A stretch of 64,000 nt of DNA from DASVAL01 sp035649575 (lineage in GTDB: Bacteria > Planctomycetota > UBA1135 > UBA2386), in NCBI GenBank assembly GCA_035649575.1, contig DASRJH010000050.1, positions 1 to 64,000 of the forward strand, given 5' to 3'. Positions 24,506-32,291 of this stretch are shown here, in pieces. The position numbers were made by a program, and so were the translations under genes. Below the pieces are notes generated by a model, which saw only the letters and a program-made list of their open reading frames with translations, was not told where the DNA came from and did not search any database. The stretch's first letter is position 1, and each line of letters begins with the position of its first letter.

Positions 24506-25225
24506 TCAGTCCAGCGTCACCGCGAGCTCGGCGAGCATCGCCGGCACGACTGCCGCGGCCTTGCCCTGGTGGTAGCGATCGCGGCGGTCGAGGTTGTCGG
24601 GTGGATCGAGCGATTGCACCCAAGTGACTGCCCCGAAGGCGCGGGCGTGCTGCAACATGCCGGCGGCGGGCCAGACCTTGCCACTCGTGCCGATTGCGAG
24701 GAAGTGCGTGCAGCTCCGCAGCGCTGCGTCGATCTCGTCGAGGTGGAACGGCACTTCGCCGAACCACACGATGTGCGGCCGCAGCCGTTCGGCACCACAC
24801 TGCGCGCACGGCACGAAGCGAACGGGATCGACGTGATCGCGGTCCACGACCACGGTCTCGCACTCTTCGCAGCGCAGCCGCAGCAGCTCGCCGTGCATGT
24901 GCAGCACCTCGCTGCCGGAGCGATCGTGCAGGTCGTCGACGTTCTGCGTCACGAGCGTGAACGCATGACCGTCCGCCGCGAGGGTCCGCGCGAACTTGGC
25001 GAGCGAAACGTGCGCTGCGTTCGGTTCGACGGTGCGCAGCTGTGCGCGTCGTTCCTGGTAGAAGCGCCACACCTTGGCTGGATCGCGGGCCCAGCCCTCG
25101 GGCGTCGCGACGTCCTCGACGCGATGGCCTTCCCACAGTCCGCCCGCATCGCGGAACGTGCGCACGCCCGAGTCGGCGCTGACTCCCGCGCCCGTGAGCA
25201 CGAGGATGTGATGTCGATCGCTCAT
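24506..25225 (-). CDS. cobB: Sir2-family NAD-dependent protein deacylase (CobB-like)
   Basis: 239 residues from ATG 25225. The NAD-binding start is LTGAGVSADSGVRTFRDAGG, followed by VTQNVDDLHDRSG, catalytic His111 in HMHGELLRL and four zinc cysteines (119, 122, 140, 143, in CEEC and CAQC). Tyr56 and Arg59 in FYQERR match the pair that reads succinyl or malonyl groups in SIRT5/CobB-type sirtuins, so desuccinylation is likely alongside deacetylation. The GTSGKVWPAA motif is typical of the same class. The start overlaps the stop of the upstream methyltransferase gene by four bases (ATGA), so translation is coupled. Cytoplasmic. Confidence 0.93.
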   Translation of the reverse strand: MSDRHHILVLTGAGVSADSGVRTFRDAGGLWEGHRVEDVATPEGWARDPAKVWRFYQERRAQLRTVEPNAAHVSLAKFARTLAADGHAFTLVTQNVDDLHDRSGSEVLHMHGELLRLRCEECETVVVDRDHVDPVRFVPCAQCGAERLRPHIVWFGEVPFHLDEIDAALRSCTHFLAIGTSGKVWPAAGMLQHARAFGAVTWVQSLDPPDNLDRRDRYHQGKAAAVVPAMLAELAVTLD

Positions 25226-26388
25226 CTCGATTCCTCGGAGGTGACGGCGGCGGCTTCGCCGACGAGGGCCGTGACCGTGAGCCCGCCGTGTTTCGTCGTG
25301 AACGCGGCAAGCAGCGGCAGCCCCGTGCGGCGCGCCAGGCGCACGTCGTGGGCGAGAATCGCAACGCGCCAGCCGGGGCCGAGGCGTGCTGTGCGGTGGC
25401 CGATCGTCTGGTAGAGCGACAGCAGGTTCTCGGCGTGCTGCACGCGCACGCCGAACGGCGGGTTCGTCACAAGCACACCCTGCGGCGGCGCCGCACCGGG
25501 CGCGAGCCACGGATGCGCCGTCACGGCGTGGCAGCCGAACGTCACGTGCCCCGCGACACCGGCGCGTTCGGCGTTGTGGCGCGCTGCCTCGATGGCCCCC
25601 GCATCGCGGTCGCTCGCGGCGACCTTTGCCATTGTCTGCGATGCCGCGGCCTTGCGCGGTGTCGGGGCCTGCGCGACCTCGAGCCACGTCGCGGCGTCGA
25701 ACAGCGCGAGGTGGTGCAGCGCAGGTGGCCGCAGCCGGCCCGGCGGCAGGCCCAGCGCGAGCCCGGCCGCTTCGATCGCGATCGTGCCCGAACCGGCGAA
25801 CGGGTCGAGCAGCGCGTGCGCCGGCGTCCAGCCGCTGGCCAGCACGAGCGCGTGGGCGAGGTCCTCGCGCAGCGGGGCCTTCGCCGTCTCGAGCCGGTAG
25901 CCGCGTCGATGCAGCGGCGTGCACGCCGTGTCGAGCGACAGCGTACAGACGTCGCCGTGGAAGCGCGCGTGCACGTGGGCCACGAGATCTTGCTCGCCGG
26001 TCGGTCGGCGCAAAGGCGCGGTCAAGGCTGCGGCGATCGCGTTCTCGACGCGTTCGACGATGGCGCCCGTGTGATAGACGCGCGAACCACGCGTCGAGGC
26101 GCGGACCTCGACGGGCACGTTCGGCCGCAGCCATTGCTGCCAGGGCAGCAGCGCGGCCTTGCGCTGCAGTTCGCCGAGCGCGCGGCACGGGAACTCGCGC
26201 AGCCGCAGCAGCACGTGACTCGCGGTGCCGAGCCAGAGACAGGCCCGCATCGCGAGGGCTACGTCGCCGCGGAACGCAGCGCCCCCCGGCAGCGTTCGCG
26301 GCGCGGCGCCGAGCGCTTGCAGCTCGCGCACGAGCAGCGGCTCGAGACCGGGCTGGCAGGCCGCGAACAGGTCGTGCGTTTCGGACAT
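25222..26388 (-). CDS. RlmL/TrmN-like RNA guanine-N2 methyltransferase
   Basis: 388 residues. The N-terminus (MSETHDLFAACQPGLEPLLV, then ELQALGA and AAFRGDVALAMRACLWLGTA) is the THUMP-associated region of 23S rRNA and tRNA m2G methyltransferases. The SAM site is LLDPFAGSGTIAIEAA near residue 190, and the catalytic motif is TNPPFGVRV near residue 313 (NPPF type). Between them, ASDRDAGAIEAARHNAERAG is the usual motif II region. Length and layout match the RlmL/RlmK N-half or TrmN, so the target is rRNA G2445 or a tRNA guanosine; sequence alone does not decide. It is the first gene of a two-gene unit with the sirtuin. Confidence 0.9.
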   Translation of the reverse strand: MSETHDLFAACQPGLEPLLVRELQALGAAPRTLPGGAAFRGDVALAMRACLWLGTASHVLLRLREFPCRALGELQRKAALLPWQQWLRPNVPVEVRASTRGSRVYHTGAIVERVENAIAAALTAPLRRPTGEQDLVAHVHARFHGDVCTLSLDTACTPLHRRGYRLETAKAPLREDLAHALVLASGWTPAHALLDPFAGSGTIAIEAAGLALGLPPGRLRPPALHHLALFDAATWLEVAQAPTPRKAAASQTMAKVAASDRDAGAIEAARHNAERAGVAGHVTFGCHAVTAHPWLAPGAAPPQGVLVTNPPFGVRVQHAENLLSLYQTIGHRTARLGPGWRVAILAHDVRLARRTGLPLLAAFTTKHGGLTVTALVGEAAAVTSEESR

Positions 26389-26446
26389 CGGAGCGACGAT
26401 AGACGCGCGCTGCCCAGGATCCAGATGCCCGGATCCAGCTGCGTCG

Positions 26447-27856
26447 TCAGTGGCAACGTGCGGACGCGCGCAGCTCGTGGACCACGCGCATCATCTCTTC
26501 CACGCTCGCGATCTTCTGGCGCAGCTTGCCCTGCTGCCGGCCCTTCTCCTGTTCCCATGCGTCGAGCCGCTGCCAGTCGGCCCACGACACGCTATCGATC
26601 GATCGCGTGTGCAGCAGCGTCCGGATGTCGGTCTGCGTCGGCAGGAACATCAGGCCGTCCGCGTGGTCGGCCTTCATCTTGTCGACGGTGGCCTTGGCGT
26701 CGAGGCTGTTCGTGCCGATGAGGCCCGTGGGGCCGCGTTTGCACCAGCCCGACACGTATTGCCCCTTGACCACCGGGCCGCCGGCCTTCTCGGTCACGCG
26801 CCCTTCGACGTTGGGCACGATGCCCTTGTTGTCGTCGAACGGCACGCCGGGGCAAGGCACGCCGCGGTAGCCGACCGCCTTGAACAACAAGTCGACCTGG
26901 AGCTCTTCGAACGAGTCGCGTGGCCTCGGTCGCGGCGTGCCGTCGGCATCGGCGACGAGGCACATGTGTTGCACGCGCACCGAACGCAGCTTGCCGCCGC
27001 TGCCTTGCAGTTCGGTCGGACCGACCAGGAAGCGACAGCGCAGCTTCTTGCCGCGCGTGCCCTCGCCGAGGGCCGCACGCTCCTGCAGGAACTTGACGTT
27101 GCGCTGCTGGCTGCGGGCCCCTTCCTTCGCGAGCCACGCCTCGCTCATCGGGTCGAGCGCCGAGTCGGCAGCCGTGACGACGACGTCGACGTCGGGCAAT
27201 TCGGCGATCTCTTCGATCTCCTTCGGCGAGAACGCGGCCTGCGCCGGGCCGCGGCGACCGAGCAGGACGACCTCGCGGACCTGGCTCTTCTGCAGCACGG
27301 CGAAGGCGTGGTCGGCGATGTCGGTGTTGGCCAGCAGTTCGGGCCGCGCGAGCAGGATGCGCGCGACGTCCATCGCGACGTTGCCGTTTCCGACCAGGGC
27401 GACGCGGTGCGCGTGGGTGAGGTCGAAGGTCCGGTGGCGGTGGTCGGGGTGGCCGTTGTACCAACCGACGAACTCGGTCGCCGAGTGCACGCCTGCCAGA
27501 TCTTCACCGGGCACGCCGAGCTTGTGGTCGCTCTCGCAGCCGAACGCGTAGACGATCTGGTGGTAGTACGCGGCGAGGTCGGCCACCTGCAGGTCGCGGC
27601 CGATCTTCACGTTGCCGAAGAAGCGGAACCCGGCGTGCGCGGCGATCTTGTCGTAGACCTTGATGACGCCCTTGATGTTCTGGTGGTCCGGGGCGACGCC
27701 GCCCCGCACGAGCCCGAACGGGACGGGCAGGCGATCGAAGAGATCCACGTGCACGTTCGGAACACCTGACTTGAACAGCGCTTCGGCTGTGTAGAAGGCC
27801 GAGGGGCCGGACCCTACGACAGCGACTCGCCAAGCAACGGGAGATGACTCGGACAT
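26447..27856 (-). CDS. FAD-dependent ferredoxin/adrenodoxin-type NADP+ reductase
   Basis: 469 residues from ATG 27856 (MSESSPVAWRVAVVGSGPSA). The FAD-binding motif VVGSGPSAFYTAEAL is at the start and PFGLVRGGVAPDH follows, a signature of the adrenodoxin reductase/FprA type. The NADP motif is VGNGNVAMDVARIL near residue 155. Later motifs FKAVGYRG and SGWCKRGPTGLIGTNSLDA are also family hallmarks. Relatives move electrons between NADPH and a ferredoxin in the cytoplasm. No ferredoxin gene is adjacent. The start is chosen at the methionine just before the conserved beta-strand; the frame extends upstream to 28096, but those residues are basic and unconserved. Confidence 0.93.
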   Translation of the reverse strand: MSESSPVAWRVAVVGSGPSAFYTAEALFKSGVPNVHVDLFDRLPVPFGLVRGGVAPDHQNIKGVIKVYDKIAAHAGFRFFGNVKIGRDLQVADLAAYYHQIVYAFGCESDHKLGVPGEDLAGVHSATEFVGWYNGHPDHRHRTFDLTHAHRVALVGNGNVAMDVARILLARPELLANTDIADHAFAVLQKSQVREVVLLGRRGPAQAAFSPKEIEEIAELPDVDVVVTAADSALDPMSEAWLAKEGARSQQRNVKFLQERAALGEGTRGKKLRCRFLVGPTELQGSGGKLRSVRVQHMCLVADADGTPRPRPRDSFEELQVDLLFKAVGYRGVPCPGVPFDDNKGIVPNVEGRVTEKAGGPVVKGQYVSGWCKRGPTGLIGTNSLDAKATVDKMKADHADGLMFLPTQTDIRTLLHTRSIDSVSWADWQRLDAWEQEKGRQQGKLRQKIASVEEMMRVVHELRASARCH

Positions 27857-28144
27857 GGCAGCGGATGATAGGGAGCGAACTCCCGCCGCCAAGGGTCTGG
27901 ACGCCGTAGTCGCGCCCATCCTCATGCGGCGAGCAGAGTTCGGCTTTCGGCTCGGGGGTTCACCTGGTTGAGCGAATTGCCATGTTCGCGTGTCGGGCCG
28001 CCACACGGACCGCAACCTGCGCCGCTGGCAAGGCTGCGGTGACAACGCCCCGTCGCCGGTGTGCTCACCCTTGCTGTGCCGTGGTGCCGATGCCAATCAC
28101 GTCGGATTCCGCAACAAAGCATCTTCATCTCAGAGACGGTTCCC
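27857..28144. other. Divergent intergenic region (288 bp)
   Basis: This gap separates the reductase start (minus) from the lipoprotein start (plus) and should contain both promoters. I see no convincing small gene. The last 60 bases are A-richer (GCAACAAAGCATCTTCATCT) and hold a purine stretch CAGAGACGG that could be the ribosome-binding site of the lipoprotein gene. Confidence 0.5.
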
Positions 28145-29935
28145 ATGGTCCATCATGCCCGTGTCACTAGTCTGCTCGCCCTGGTTCTTCTCGCTACCTC
28201 GTGTGGCCGCGGCAGCAACGTCAGCAACGCTGCGCCTCGCATCAGCGCAGTGCCCCAGCAGTACACGCCCGGCGGCAGCGTGTTCGCGCTGGATCTCGAC
28301 GATTACGTCAACGATCGCGAAGGCAGCACGCTGACCTACGCCGTCACTTCGGCGGAAGGCTCGTTCACGGGAAGCACGTTCTCAGCCACGTTCCCGACGA
28401 TGGGGAACTTCGTCGTCGCCTTCACGGTGACCGACGGGGAGAAGACGTCCGTGGGGTCGTTCCCCGTCCGCGTCACGAGCGCCAACCTCGCCGTGGTCCG
28501 CGAGGACAACAGCGGTCTGCTGCTGCTCGATTCGGCGACCAACGCGTTCGTCCGCGTCACGGGGGCTTCGGTGCCGCCGTCTCTGGCCGTCGGACTCGGC
28601 GACGGTCGTCTCGTGTACCAGCTCGCGGGCCCGACGGGTTTGCAGCTCTGGCTCTTCGATCCGCTGACGCGCATCAGCACGCGCGTTGCCGGCACCGCAG
28701 CGGGTGACGTGACCTACCGCGCCAGGACGAGCGACGACCGCCTCGTCTACACGACGGGGTCGGCCGCGAACATGACGCTGTTCTACTACAACCCGGTGAC
28801 CGGCGTCTCACGCGAGATCACGCAGGGAGCGCTCGCCACGGTGACCGTCGCCGTGAACACCGACGACCTCGTGTTCTTCGAGGTCGGGTCCGGCGGCCAG
28901 TCCGACGTCTACTACTTCGATCCGAGCGAGGACGCCTCGTTCGCGGTCGGCACGGCAGCGACGGACGAGCAGATCCAGTCGGTGCTGCCGAACGGAGCGG
29001 TCGTGTTCACGCGCATCGGCGCCGGCGGTGAGACCGATCTCTTCTACTTCAAGGTCAGCACGGGGCTCGTCGAGATCGGCAACGACCAACCGCTGCTCGA
29101 CACGCGCAGCAAGACCTTCGACGCGTTCGGTTCGGCGAACCAGGTCGTGTTCTCGGCCACGGACGGCGCCGACGTCGACATCCACTTCTGGAACCCGGGC
29201 AACGGTCAGACGACGACCATCGCGTCGGGCACCGTCGACCATTTCGCCGCGATCGGCGCCGGCAACGAGGTCGTCTATCAGCGCGTCGTGAGCGGCACCG
29301 AAGAGGATGCCTTCTTCTACGATCTCGACGACGCGACGACAGCTACGGTCCGCGACGCGGCGGACATCAGCTCGGTACTCGGCGTGACCACCGACGGCAC
29401 GACCTCGTGGGCGATCGTGCGCGGCACGGGCGCGACCTCGAGCATGCTCGCGGTGTCGCTCGTGCCCGCGCCTGCGACGCAGACCTGGACCGCGGGTGGG
29501 TCGGTTGCGGCGTCGCTCGGCAAGCTCGCCAACGGCGACGTCGTCGCGCAGCGCGACGACGGCACGGAGATCAACGTCTTCGACGTCTCGGCGGGCGCCT
29601 GGGGCACCGCGATCGCGGGCACGGGCCTGGCGTTCGAAGGCGACGGACTCGACGACGGCGACTTCGTCTACACCGCGACGGTCAGCAGCCAGACCGACCT
29701 GTCGATGTGGGATGCATCGGCGGCCGCGTCCGTGGTCGTGAGCGACGTTGCCGGCAACGACGACTACGCGATCCTCACGGCGAACGGCACGATACTGTTC
29801 ACGCGCGTCGTCACCGGCAACACGAACACGGACCTGTTCGTCTGGGACGGCGCGACTGCCGCGCGCCTCACCGACCAGGAAGCCGGCCAGTGGCACAACC
29901 ACGCCGTGCTCGGCAAGTACAGCGGCGCGAGGTAA
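28145..29935 (+). CDS. Large lipoprotein with propeller-like repeats
   Basis: 596 residues from ATG 28145. The signal MVHHARVTSLLALVLLATSC ends in a lipobox-like LATSC followed by GRGS, so the protein is probably lipid-anchored at Cys20. Residues about 30-110 look like a cadherin/Ig-like domain (FALDLDDYVNDREGSTLTYA, FVVAFTVTDGEKTSVG). From about 115 on, roughly 50-residue repeats recur, each with a phrase such as LVYTTGSAANMTLFYYNPVT, VFFEVGSGGQSDVYYFDPS, VVFSATDGADVDIHFWNPGN and ILFTRVVTGNTNTDLFVWDG. This pattern (aromatic Asp/Trp dipeptides at blade ends) suggests a beta-propeller resembling TolB-type repeats. No enzyme motif is seen. Function unknown. Confidence 0.8.
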   Translation: MVHHARVTSLLALVLLATSCGRGSNVSNAAPRISAVPQQYTPGGSVFALDLDDYVNDREGSTLTYAVTSAEGSFTGSTFSATFPTMGNFVVAFTVTDGEKTSVGSFPVRVTSANLAVVREDNSGLLLLDSATNAFVRVTGASVPPSLAVGLGDGRLVYQLAGPTGLQLWLFDPLTRISTRVAGTAAGDVTYRARTSDDRLVYTTGSAANMTLFYYNPVTGVSREITQGALATVTVAVNTDDLVFFEVGSGGQSDVYYFDPSEDASFAVGTAATDEQIQSVLPNGAVVFTRIGAGGETDLFYFKVSTGLVEIGNDQPLLDTRSKTFDAFGSANQVVFSATDGADVDIHFWNPGNGQTTTIASGTVDHFAAIGAGNEVVYQRVVSGTEEDAFFYDLDDATTATVRDAADISSVLGVTTDGTTSWAIVRGTGATSSMLAVSLVPAPATQTWTAGGSVAASLGKLANGDVVAQRDDGTEINVFDVSAGAWGTAIAGTGLAFEGDGLDDGDFVYTATVSSQTDLSMWDASAAASVVVSDVAGNDDYAILTANGTILFTRVVTGNTNTDLFVWDGATAARLTDQEAGQWHNHAVLGKYSGAR

Positions 29936-29950
29936 CACGCAGTAGATCGG

Positions 29951-29982
29951 CCGGCGCCTTCGCGAACCACGCGGGGCGCCGG
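29951..29982. terminator. Candidate bidirectional terminator hairpin
   Basis: CCGGCGCC (29951-29958) pairs perfectly with GGCGCCGG (29975-29982) across a 16-base loop. It lies in the gap between the convergent lipoprotein gene (ends 29935) and DUF1080 gene (ends 29997). There is no T-run. Confidence 0.5.
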
Positions 29983-29996
29983 TTCCCTGTACGGGA

Positions 29997-30866
29997 TCAC
30001 TTCGGCGCGTTCGGTCGCTCGAGCTCGAGCGGGCGCACCCAGATGCTGCGGAACCGCATCGGATTGCCGTGGTCCTGCAAGCGGATCGGGCCCTGCGGTC
30101 CGTGCGCGACGTATTTCGGGAGCGCCTTGTGCGCTGTCCCGCCGAACAGCTCCTGGTCGAGTTGCGCGAGCACGCCGTTGTGGAGCACCGTGACCCTTGC
30201 GGGCGCCGCGAGCTTGCCTTCGGCGTCGAACCGCGGCGCCTTGAACACGATGTCGTAGGTCTGCCACTCGCCCGGCTTGCGACACGCGTTCACGAGCGGC
30301 GGCGTCTGGCCGTAGAGCGCAGCCGCCTGACCGTCGGCGTAGGTCGGGTTCTCGAACGAGTCGAGGATCTGGACTTCGTAGCGGCCGAAGAAGAAGACGC
30401 CGCTGTTGCCTCGTCCCTGCGAGTCTCCCTTCGCGGGCGTGGGGGTGGCCCATTCGACGTGGAGCTGACAGTCGCCGAACTGGGCCTTGGTCTCGATGTC
30501 GCCGGTGCCGTTGACTTGCATGACGCCGTCGGCGACGAGCCACTTCGCTTCGCCCCCGCGCCCTGAAAACGCATCGAGGTTGCTGCCATCGAACAAGCGG
30601 ATCGCATCGGCAGGTACGGGGAGCGGCGCCGAAGGTGCTGGCCCCGGATCGACCACGGGCGGTCGCGGGCGGTCGGCGTCGTGCACGTGCCAGCCGTTCG
30701 GCAGACGCGGTGTGTCGGTGTAACCGGGTTTCGGGTCCTGGGCCTCGGGACGGACGATCGACAAGGGCCGGGCCTTGTCGGGTTCCTGGCCGGCCGCAAC
30801 GGTCGTCGAGATCGTGAGGCCGAGTGCGAGGCAGGCGAGACGATGGCTGGGGGCGATGGTGGTCAT
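29997..30866 (-). CDS. Secreted DUF1080 (3-keto-disaccharide hydrolase-like) protein
   Basis: 289 residues from ATG 30866 (MTTIAPSHRLACLALGLTIS), with a signal peptide ending near VAAGQ. The DUF1080 concanavalin-like domain spans residues about 95-289: LFDGSNLDAFSGRGG, VADGVMQVNGTGDIETKAQF, DCQLHVEWATP, GRGNSGVFFFGRYEVQILDS, WQTYDIVFKAPRFD and VTVLHNGV, ending PIRLQDHGNPMRFRSIWVRP. Known relatives include 3-keto-glucoside hydrolases and many uncharacterised planctomycete proteins. Extracytoplasmic glycan processing is a reasonable inference. The gene is transcribed towards the lipoprotein gene and away from the ECF gene at 30926 (same strand). Confidence 0.9.
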   Translation of the reverse strand: MTTIAPSHRLACLALGLTISTTVAAGQEPDKARPLSIVRPEAQDPKPGYTDTPRLPNGWHVHDADRPRPPVVDPGPAPSAPLPVPADAIRLFDGSNLDAFSGRGGEAKWLVADGVMQVNGTGDIETKAQFGDCQLHVEWATPTPAKGDSQGRGNSGVFFFGRYEVQILDSFENPTYADGQAAALYGQTPPLVNACRKPGEWQTYDIVFKAPRFDAEGKLAAPARVTVLHNGVLAQLDQELFGGTAHKALPKYVAHGPQGPIRLQDHGNPMRFRSIWVRPLELERPNAPK

Positions 30867-30925
30867 GGGAGCCGTGCAGTCGATGGCACGGACAGAACAT
30901 CTCGCGGCGCGCCCCCAGTTGCCAG

Positions 30926-31444
30926 TCAGGATTCGGAGCCGAGCTGCGACGGGTCGTCGGCGAACGGATCCGCGCATGTATGGCGTCGGACGGCCTCGCG
31001 AGCCTTGCGCGAGATCGCGAACAGCGAGCGGCGGAAATCGCGCGGTTGCATGCCGCAGCTGCGCGCGGCCGCGCGCGTGCTGTTGCAGTGGAACGCGGCG
31101 TCGAGGGCCTCCTGTTGGCGCGGCGAGAGCGTGCCCTGCAGACACTCGCGGACGAGAGCGCTGCTACTCGCGCGCGGCTTGTACGCAGGCTGGCGAGCGG
31201 GGATCTCGTTGGCGTCGATGCAGCGCGTGCGAGCCCATTCGGAACGCAACAGCGCGCACGCCGAACGCCGCGCGACCACGCGGAGCCAGGCTTCGGGGTG
31301 ATGGGGCGGACAGCCCTGCAGCATCGCCAGGGTCAGCAGATGCAGGGCCCTCTCACCGGCTTCCTCTGCCAGCACGCGGTTGCGGATCACCCGGGTCGCC
31401 GCGCGGTAGGCAATGGGGAGCAGGGTGTGTGGATCTTGGATCAT
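30926..31444 (-). CDS. Small ECF-type sigma factor, divergent
   Basis: 172 residues (MIQDPHTLLPIAYRAATRVI). Region 2 is weak: AEEAGERALHLLTLAML followed by HHPEAWLRVVARRSACALLR, the last part matching the usual W-x-x-x-V/I-A-R-N of region 2.4. Region 4 is clearer: LSPRQQEALDAAFHCNST, then RAAARSCGMQPRDFRRSLFA, then ISRKAREAVRR. It lies 59 bp upstream of the DUF1080 gene on the same strand and is divergent from an XRE-type regulator at 31658. That layout would suit one being controlled by the other. No anti-sigma gene is seen. It could also be a degenerate sigma-like activator. Confidence 0.75.
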   Translation of the reverse strand: MIQDPHTLLPIAYRAATRVIRNRVLAEEAGERALHLLTLAMLQGCPPHHPEAWLRVVARRSACALLRSEWARTRCIDANEIPARQPAYKPRASSSALVRECLQGTLSPRQQEALDAAFHCNSTRAAARSCGMQPRDFRRSLFAISRKAREAVRRHTCADPFADDPSQLGSES

Positions 31445-31567
31445 GACCGGAATTCGCTCTCGTGTAGTGGAGTGACATCATGTACGATTTGATGACCATG
31501 TGGCAAGATTCCGCCTGGGCACCACGGGTGAAGAAAGCGCAGAGGCGAATTGCGGTAAAGACCGGAG

Positions 31568-31649
31568 CGGGACAGCGTGTTCCCCAGACTACCTTACACA
31601 CGCCACCTGCGAGAATCTTGACGTAGAGGGCAACAGGAGCCCTGTCCCG
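31568..31649. promoter_or_regulatory. Spaced inverted repeat upstream of the XRE regulator
   Basis: CGGGACAG (31568-31575) and its reverse complement CTGTCCCG (31642-31649) flank 66 bp in the divergent gap between the ECF gene and the XRE gene. The right half ends 8 bp before the GTG start. Two half-sites like this could serve as operators for the XRE protein through looping, or be chance. Confidence 0.3.
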
Positions 31650-31657
31650 AGTACTCC

Positions 31658-32146
31658 GTGACGCAACTACCAGAAGAAGAACAAGCTGTTGATCGGCCTC
31701 TTGCCAATCATCTGGCGGCGCGTCTCCGGGAGCTTCGGGCACGCCGGGGGTTCACGCAGGATCACGTCGCCAAGCGGCTTGGCTGCCACGAATCGGCGGT
31801 TTCGCGATGGGAAAGCGGCAGCCGCTTCCCCACCGGCGAAGATCTGGTGGCCCTGGCGGACCTGTTCGAGGTGAGCACGGACGACCTGCTAGGGCGGGAG
31901 AAGCAGTTTGCCACCCCCGGCTCGGCCCTCATGGACATGCGCCTGCTCGCCCAACTCGCTGCAGCGGAATCGACTGCCGAGTTCGACCGACTCATCGTGA
32001 AGAGCGAAGAACAGGCCGTCTGGCTGCCGGTCCCCGAGGGGGCCGTGCTGATTCCCGTTGCCGAGGCAATGCGGTTGACGAGGAAGGTTGCCGACAAGCA
32101 CAGGACGAGTCAGTTGGTCGACCGACTGTTTCGGCCGCGGGCCTGA
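31658..32146 (+). CDS. XRE-family helix-turn-helix transcriptional regulator
   Basis: 162 residues from a GTG at 31658 (MTQLPEEEQAVDRPLANHLA). The HTH_3 domain is at about 19-76: LRELRARRGFTQDHVAKRLG, CHESAVSRWESGSRFP, then LVALADLFEVSTDDLLG. The C-terminal half (residues 80-162) is helical with no recognised ligand-binding domain and a basic end (KVADKHRTSQLVDRLFRP). The N-terminal placement of the HTH fits a dimeric repressor. Its divergent neighbour is the ECF gene at 30926, so it may regulate that gene and itself. The nearest AGGAG is about 19 bases before the GTG, further than usual, so the exact start is uncertain. Confidence 0.85.
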   Translation: MTQLPEEEQAVDRPLANHLAARLRELRARRGFTQDHVAKRLGCHESAVSRWESGSRFPTGEDLVALADLFEVSTDDLLGREKQFATPGSALMDMRLLAQLAAAESTAEFDRLIVKSEEQAVWLPVPEGAVLIPVAEAMRLTRKVADKHRTSQLVDRLFRPRA

Positions 32147-32291
32147 GTAGTTTCGTCGCCGCGGGGCGAACGAATCGGCGGAACGTCACAACTACCCGCC
32201 CGATCGCGGCGACGACGCAGCAGGCGTTCGGGCCGTTTCCGGCGGGCGCCGTTCCCTCGCGGCGAGGCGCGCGCGACGATCGGCGCCGCCC

